A stretch of DNA of 64,000 bases from Pyronema omphalodes (taxonomy: Eukaryota; Ascomycota; Pezizomycetes; Pezizales; Pyronemataceae): assembly GCA_024516155.1 (NCBI GenBank), contig JAJJXM010000034.1, positions 1 through 64,000 of the forward strand, in the 5' to 3' direction. Position numbers and translations under genes: made by a program. Positions 56,790 through 64,000 of the stretch are shown one piece after another. Position 1 is the stretch's first letter, and each line of letters begins with the position of its first letter. Under the pieces are notes generated by a model that saw only the letters and a program-made list of their open reading frames with translations, was not told where the DNA came from and ran no database searches.

Positions 56790-59537
56790 GGGAAGGGATG
56801 TCAATGTGCTGGTCATGTTGAGGGGTTGCGGATGGGTGTGGAGAAGGAACGGGATGAGGGGCACAGAAACAGAGAGGAAGAGGAAGCCTGGGGATCAGAG
56901 GTGCTGGTAGAGGAGTGAGATGATGAGGATGAGGTTGACAGATGTATTCGATGATTCTTATGGGGGATGTAAATACTTATTGTAATAAGCACACATACAA
57001 ACATATTTCCAGCAGAGCCTGTGCTTGCTATCAATTACCATCAATTAGTCTGACCACAACCGACATAACTGGTACACCATCAATCACTGTAATCATACAG
57101 CACCGGTATTTCCAACCTCCTTGAATAGTGGAAAATGATCCCCCAACGCCGCTAATAATGCATTTGTCGGACTCGACCACTGAACTACTGAACCACTGTC
57201 AGTCTTGAATGATTTGAATAGATTAAGTAAACATATAATCTGGATATGTAGATTGGCTTGCTGTGGCGCTATTGCGATGTGGCGCTGTTGGTGCACGATA
57301 GGCCACAAGCCATTAATCATGGCTTGGCCATGGCTTGAATCCTGAATGCCGTAATCAACGATACAAACTGGTCTGGTCGAGGTGTACTCTACTCTCCTCT
57401 ATATGAAGCTACTACATACACTATCAGCGAAGCTTGTCTTTATTGATAGTAATGTATAATTGTCTTGAAATCTCCTGTAGATATATTCCGCCATTAGAAA
57501 TTTCCATCTCAGACACCAGAAACTTTATCAAATATCTCATCCGAGACACCGAAAACCATGCATAATCGTTGATATTCCCGCTTTCCCTCAACGAGGTATG
57601 TGGTTGTAACCTACAACCTATCCAATATCATTATCCAGTATCAGCTATATAGTAACATATAACCAAAAGAAGTCGGCGTTCGGAGCTTATGTTTCTCCGT
57701 CATATATTCTTCGGGTTCCGCAACCAGCAGTTCCCATCAGTCACGGTAAATCCCGCGGAAACTTCCGTCTGTGTAAAGTCATTTTTGCCTGTAATACCTA
57801 TTTATCTACAGCCTACCGCTCTGCTGCTCTTTTTCTCCATTTCTCCTTTTCTTGAGATACCGGATTTTCCAAGTTTTTGCGGTGTTGTTGTGGTCACAAT
57901 TGGCAGTCGGAGGCAGATAGGAAGATGGGAAGATGGGTATTGATAGGAAGCATGCGCCGGGTAGCCACATAAACGAACACGAAAGGCAAAAATAAACACA
58001 ATGAGTTCCCAATATTTTCTCTAATGCTCCGGTACTTTACATTCTTTCATACAAAAACAAAAAAAAAGGGATATGAACATGAACATGCACTAACATCACT
58101 TATAGTCTTCGATATGTGAAACCGGGATTTTCATGTACGGATTATTATTACTTAGTCATTCAAGCTCAATAGTACTGTACTAACTTTACATAGAAAAAAT
58201 GCAGAGATAAGTTTCAAAATATTAAATATCAAATATCAAATATCAACCAGCAACCGATCGACGCAAAAGACCATGAAATTGCACTACTGTATCAGACATA
58301 CATCACATCAATGGTCACAGCACATCACGACTCTTTTTTTTCACTTTCTCAGGTGAAATATATAGTCTAATTATAATCTATATCGACGTGGAATTCCGGT
58401 GTAGGATTTTTTGGGTTGTTTCGGCTTTGCTTTGCTAGCTTTGCTAGCTTTGCGAGCTTTCCGAGCTTCGCAGGCTCGCAGGCTTTGTATTGGCGCTTCG
58501 ACTTGCAGGTCATTTCATTGCGACCGGCGACATATCAGTTTCGATGATCCACCAATCGGGAAGCGGCAGTGCATAATCGCGTCAGTGCATCGAAGCCCGA
58601 CAGTGCGGGTTTGTTCTCCGTACATACGGGAAGGAAGGAAGGTAAGGTAAGGGAATGTATTTTGAATTCCAGCCATCTTCATCTTCTCCGTTCGCCCTCC
58701 ATTCGCTATTACCGGCTTTAGAATTTATACTAGGACAAAGACATGGTCAATCAATTGATTGATTTGATTGAGTTTTTATATGATATTTTGAAATTCATAT
58801 ATGTATGAGGTATAAGATATGAGGTATTGTAATATATTCCGCCTACCAGCTTACCCGGTATCAGCTGCACGTTGGTCCGGCGTCGGTTCACGATTGCTTC
58901 TTTGGTTATTTACACTGTCAGATCGGTCATGTTCTCCGGGCGTCTAGGAAACACCAGGTATAGCATACGCACAGCACATGGAGGCATGAATGTCATCGGC
59001 TGATTCATGAACATTACCCGGCTCATGTCTTTGGATATTTCATACAGTTACACCTATAATTATTTTCTAGCATTAATGTTCCTGACATGGCAGATGGCTC
59101 TAGAACCATTTTAGAGTTGTGTACAGTATGGGGCATATTCAAGCTTTCTTTAATCTGGAACTACAAACTTTAGCACCTACATAGCTCCCGTTCTACGTTC
59201 TCGTTTTCGCTCATCCTGAGAGGTGGGATGAACCGGGGTTGTACCGTAAGACTTGAGCCCCGGTCAATTTGGAGAGTTTCCGGGAGTTTCAAGAGTTCGC
59301 GGAATTGCGGGGAGTGCGCAACCAAATTCGTGGATTGGATGGAGTAGTGAATTCTATTAAGACTGGTGGTCAACTGCTGGTCCCTGAGCCGTGTCAACTC
59401 GCCTCGAAGTGGGATAAACACGACCCCGAAAGTTTTTTTAAGCTTCGTGGAGCTCTCGTTTACCTACCTTCCTCCACTCCTCTACCTCTCTTCCACGCCT
59501 CCAACAGAGAGGAACTTTCAACGTTATCGACAAGGCA
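56790..59537. other. Intergenic region before the ABC transporter
   Basis: No gene supported. A short GCTTTGCTA/GCGAGCTTT tandem tract lies at about 58,428-58,490, and an ATCAAATATC triplet repeat at about 58,222-58,245. The last 350 bp before 59,538 is the likely promoter and leader of the transporter. Confidence 0.5.
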
Positions 59538-62500
59538 ATGGCAGAGCCAAACATCCTGCCAGTGCCTGTCTCCAGCAGCAAAAGTTCCGGAATCACTAAA
59601 CTAACCGATAGCAGCGAAGGGATAGCTCTTGGCGATATGTCTCAAGCTGTTGACGGCGACAACTACAACTACACCACCGAGATATCCTTCAGAGCTGTTG
59701 AAGCCGTCGATGTTTCAGTCCGAAACCTTTCCATCAGTGTTTCGCAACCCAAAAAATGGTCGCTGAAGCTTTCTGGGAAGAAGGGTGGGGGTGAAGATCA
59801 GCAACTAATCAAGATCCTGGACAACGTTTCAGTAGATGTCCCTGCTGGACAACTTATGGCCATTATCGGAAGTAGTGGAAGCGGAAAGGTAAAAACTTCT
59901 GATAGACGATTTGGTAACAATATACTGACATCACTAACAGACGTCGTTGCTAAACGTCATGGCTCACCGTATGCGTGGACCAAACCTAAACATCACTGGC
60001 GTGGCAACCTATAATGGAGCACCCATTTCTAGCGTACGCTACGCTTATGTTATGCAACAAGACGTCTTACTTCCCACCTTGACAGTTCGAGAGACATTGA
60101 AATATTCAGCGGAGCTACGGTTATCGTCAGGAACAACTAGAGAGGAACGTGAAAAGGTCGTTGAAGAGATCATTCTGCAACTGGGCCTGAAAGAGTGCGC
60201 GGACACGTTGATCGGTGATGGTGCTCATAAGGGTTGTTCCGGGGGTGAGAAGAGAAGAGTTTCAATTGGTGTTCAGCTTCTATCAAACCCTTCGGTTTTG
60301 TTCTTAGATGGTATGCTGTTGCGGAGATCATTGATCGAGTTCATCAGCTAACAGATTACAGAGCCCACAACTGGACTGGATGCAACTTCGGCTTTTCAAC
60401 TCGTCCGGACCCTCAAGAATCTAGCTCAGAATGGAAGAACAATCATCACCACTCTCCATCAGCCAAGATCTGAGATTTGGGGGCTTTTCGACCGCATTAG
60501 TTTGTTGGCCAAGGGAAGTCTCATTTTCAGCGGTGCAATTGGAGATGTTCCAGGATACTTTGAGCGGCAGGATTATCCACTACCACTACATGCCAACCCT
60601 GCAGAATTCCTGGTTGACATCTCTGCTATTGACTATCGCAGTTCAGAGCTTGAGCAAGCATCAGTTGAGCGGGTGCAATCACTTATCTCCGCCTGGTGTC
60701 AGAATGGAGAGTCTTATCTGTGTCTAAATGAGAAGATCTCCAGCAAAGCCGGTTCCAAGTCGACATCTGGTACCAACGATGACCGCAAGTATTCTTCTAA
60801 ACCTCCGCTATTTCGGCAGATTTCCGTCCTGACAAGACGGACCTTCAAAACTACATACCGTGATCCTATGGGTTTATCTGGGTGCATCATTGAGGCTATC
60901 TTGATGGCTGTTTTGGCCGGACTTATCTTCTTGCAACTTGAGAAAGATCTTTCAGGGATCCGGAATAGACAGGCGGCGCTTTACATGGGAGCTAGTTTAC
61001 AGGCATATCTAATTTTGCTATATGAGACATACCGACTATGCGAGACGGATATCCGCGTTTTTGATAGAGAGAATGGAGAGGGGGTTGTGGGAGTCGTACC
61101 ATTTCTCATCAGCCGAAGACTCGCAAAGTTACCTCTAGAGGATTTTCCGGTTCCCATCATATTCTCGGTATGCTTTTATTTGCCTTTCTCATGGTACCCT
61201 ACTGATGTTATGGTCCAGGTTATATTCTACTTCATGGTTGGATTTGAAAACGATGCAAAGCAATTCTTCATCTTTTTCGCCGTGGCGCTCCTATCACATT
61301 ACCTGTCCATCACTTTTGCAACATTTACTGTAGCCGTATCTAGAAACTATACTGAGGCATCTTTGATGGGTAACCTCAGTTACACGGTATGAAACCATCT
61401 TCGGCCCTCGGTGATACACAATCTAACACATATATCGTCATATAGATACAATCGATGGGATGCGGTTTCTTCGTACAGGCAGCTACAATGCCAGTCTATG
61501 TTCGCTGGACCAAGTACATTTCCTACAACTGGTACGGATTGGGTGCATTAATGGCCAACGAATTTGCCGACAAGTTCTACGACTGCCCACCTTCCAAAGG
61601 TGTACGTGGTAGTCCTGCTTGCATCGAATACGAAGGTAACTTTGTACTTGCTAATTTGGACTATCGGAGAGATTGGATACCATATCAGCTGCTTGTACAA
61701 GTGGCTTTTATCGCAGTCTTCTCTATTTCTGCGGCGATTGTGTTCCGGTTTAAGCCCTTCGATATCACCATGGCAAACCAGAGCAAGGGTGATGAAAAAG
61801 ATTATTCCGCCGGAAAGGAAAGTTTGTCGCAGATGCAACAGGATAAGATTCATCTTATTGATGTGGTACTGGATAATTACGCATTGAATTATAAGAAGTC
61901 CGGATTCTTGGGAAGAGGATCTGTGGATAAGGATATCTTGAAGGGTGTTTCTGCACGATTTGAGCACGGAAAGCTTAACGTTATCCTGGGTCCGTCCGGA
62001 AGTGGAAAGGTAATTTCCCGATGATTAAATTGATGTAACGTTACTAACAAACATGAATAGAGTTCTTTATTGAACCTTATGGCACGCCGCCTAGACACGT
62101 CTCTCACGGGGAGTTACACAGTCTCTGGCAAGATGACTTTCAACGGCTCTGAACCTTCAGATTTGGTTATCCAATCTCTGTGCTCTTACGTAACACAAGA
62201 CGACGATGCTCTGCTTCCATCGCTAACCGTGCGCGAAACGCTTCGCTTCGCCGCCGCATTGCGCCTGCCAAGCTGGATGACCAGCCAACAAAAAGAAGCC
62301 AAAGCAGAAGAAGTACTCCTTAAAATGGGACTCCGGGATTGTGCCGACGTGGCAATCGGCAGTGAGTTCGTTAAGGGTATCTCTGGAGGGCAGAAGCGCC
62401 GAGTTACTATCGCCGTTCAAATCTTGACCGAACCCCGTATTCTTCTCCTGGATGAGCCAACCTCTGGACTCGATGCTTTTACCGCCGCTTCAATTTTGAC

Positions 62501-63740
62501 TGTCCTCAAAGGACTGGCAGATGAGGGAAGAACTGTTGTCTGTACTATTCACCAGTCAAGCAATGAGGTCTTTGAGAAATTCGGAAACATGTTACTCCTA
62601 GCAAGAGGCGGATACACCGCCTACTCCGGTCCCGCCGCAAAGATGTTATCCTACTTCTCCTCCGTTGGCTATGAATGCCCTAGAAACGTCAATCCCGCCG
62701 ACTTTGCCCTGGATTTAGTTACCGTCGACCTTCAAGAAGCAAGCCGAGAAGAAGAGTCCCGAGTGCGGGTTCAAAATCTAACCTCAAAATTCTCCCATGC
62801 AGATGCCTTGGTTATTACTGCTAATTCTAACAAAACTGAAACTACGCTTCCTGCGGAGTTTGGACAAATGGCTCGCCAGGCAGCACCATTCTTGATTTCT
62901 TATCCAATTCTCTTACGCCGCAGCATGCTGAATATCTACCGTCAGCCTCCCCTCTTTTCCGGACGTATAATGCAAGTTGTTGGCCTCGCCATCGTTCAAG
63001 CTCTCTATTTTGCACCCCTCAAAAATGACTACTTTGCTGTACAAAACCGCATGGGTTTCGCTCAACAATTGAACGCATTATACTTCGTGGGAATGCTACA
63101 AAACATCGCCATCTATCCCTTTGAACGGGATGTTTTCTATAAAGAATATGCAGACCGAGCCTACGGTATTACCAGTTTCTTTGTTGCTTACACCACCGGA
63201 GAAATACCCTTTGAAATCATATCGGCGATCATATTTGCCTGTTTCAACTGTCTTGCTGTTGGACTGCCAAGAACGGCTCAGATGTTTTTTATCATTGCTG
63301 GAAATGCGTTATTGGTCACCAATTGCGGTGAATCAGTGGGTATTATCTTCAACACTTTTTTCCAGCACACGGGATTCTCTCTGAACATTACCAGCGCGGT
63401 CTTATCAATCGGTGTCATCATGGGAGGTATCTTGAGTACTAATATGCCAGCCTTTCTTAAAGCTATCAACTTCATTTCTCCGATCAAATATGCGGTGCAG
63501 AATATTGTGGGATATTCGCTGAAGGGAGTCAAGTTTACTTGCTTAGATGAGCAGAAGGTTTTGGGTAGATGTCCTATTGAAACTGGAGAAGATGTGTTGA
63601 GGCTTTATAAGATGGAACAGTATGTGCCGTGGAAGAACCTGTTGGGATTGGTGGCTGCGGCTGTGGTTTATAGGCTCGTGGCCTATGGCGTTTTGGTACT
63701 CATGAGAGGAGGATGGAGAAAGGTAATCAAGAAGACATAG
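59538..63740 (+). CDS. Full-size ABCG (White-type) transporter, 5 exons, 1329 aa
   Basis: Exons are 59,538-59,888, 59,941-60,310, 60,362-61,386, 61,446-62,009 and 62,061-63,740, with introns of 51-59 bp. The layout is NBD1-TMD1-NBD2-TMD2, the reverse order typical of ABCG. NBD1 has Walker A ending Lys117, signature CSGGEKRR (from residue 216), Walker B Asp240-Glu241 and an H-loop in TTLHQPRSE. NBD2 has Walker A Lys770, signature ISGGQKRR and Walker B Asp901-Glu902. Each TMD shows about six hydrophobic segments with a Cys-containing extracellular loop (DCPPSKGVRGSPAC; TCLDEQKVLGRC). Size and layout resemble yeast Yol075c rather than the PDR group, whose NBD1 Walker A has a Lys-to-Cys change. 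Lipid or drug export is possible; the substrate is unknown. All catalytic residues appear present. Confidence 0.95.
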
Positions 63741-63934
63741 ATGGCTCAGGCTTGGGGCGGGAGGCGAGGGGTGGTTGCAAAGAAGAATCTTACTGCAATA
63801 GTATAAGGAGCCCCTTCTGACATCTTTGGAAGAGCACATAGATGATACGACATATTATGAGATGATACTAGCTAAATAGGGTGGTGTTTTGCGGTTTTGT
63901 TACTGATGTTTCGATAACATCTCGCGAGGCGGAG

Positions 63935-63940
63935 AATAAA
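63935..63940 (+). terminator. Probable poly(A) signal of the ABC transporter
   Basis: AATAAA lies 195 bp after the stop codon in an otherwise non-coding 3' flank. A second AATAAA-like word occurs near 63,988. Confidence 0.5.
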
Positions 63941-64000
63941 GGCGTTTCTTTTGCGGCGGTCCAATAGGGACTGCGTTTCTTAGATAATAATAAAGTTTCT

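Noticed and set aside
59269..59604. Small ORFs before the ABC transporter
   Set aside because: They overlap the leader and first exon in other frames, without motifs.

Overview
The window looks like a chromosome segment from a filamentous ascomycete. The genes have short spliceosomal introns (51-59 bp in the transporter, mostly longer elsewhere) with GTRNGT-type donors and CTAAC/CTGAC-like branch sites, and most of the sequence is retrotransposon, which suggests a repeat-rich Pezizomycete such as a truffle (Tuber). The genus is an inference from style and cannot be proved from sequence alone.

Positions 1 to about 40,260 are a nested pile of decayed transposable elements. (i) Chromovirus A (1-14,775, left part of its 5' LTR cut off by the window) is broken by a 748-bp solo LTR of family B (4092-4839) and by a complete family-B Ty3/gypsy element (5153-12,941). 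Both have perfect 5-bp target duplications. A and B each carry a textbook -1 frameshift site (GGGAAAA, 7-nt spacer, stem-loop) between gag and pol, and B has an extra Cys/His-rich ORF after pol. (ii) A lies in an older minus-strand gypsy element, C (14,776-16,600 and 24,843 to about 26,700). C is also split by two hAT DNA transposons, E (about 16,940-21,515) and F (21,825-24,842). hAT E contains a 1.36-kb solo LTR, itself hit by a same-family solo LTR in the opposite orientation, giving a large inverted repeat. (iii) A LINE ORF1 relic lies on the minus strand (27,302-28,960), followed by a 60-bp minisatellite (30,290-30,665). (iv) A PIF/Harbinger-like element (about 32,760-38,270) has convergent transposase and SANT-like ORFs. 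Each is interrupted by an insertion of one LINE family, with 14-bp and 13-bp target duplications. One insertion is an ORF1-only 'half-LINE'; the other is a 5'-truncated copy. Both share a 3'-UTR hairpin.

From about 40,260 to the end the window is gene-bearing and nearly free of recognisable transposons. It holds an ethanolamine kinase-like gene (minus, 4 exons), a phytanoyl-CoA dioxygenase family gene (minus, 5 exons), a UBE2S-like E2 ubiquitin-conjugating enzyme (minus, first coding exon is only ATG), a small secreted RlpA/expansin-like double-psi beta-barrel protein (plus, 2 exons) and a full-size ABCG transporter (plus, 5 exons, 1329 aa). These host genes do not form an evident pathway. 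Intergenic spaces hold microsatellites and a 35-bp GC-rich minisatellite. I saw no tRNA, rRNA or CRISPR array.
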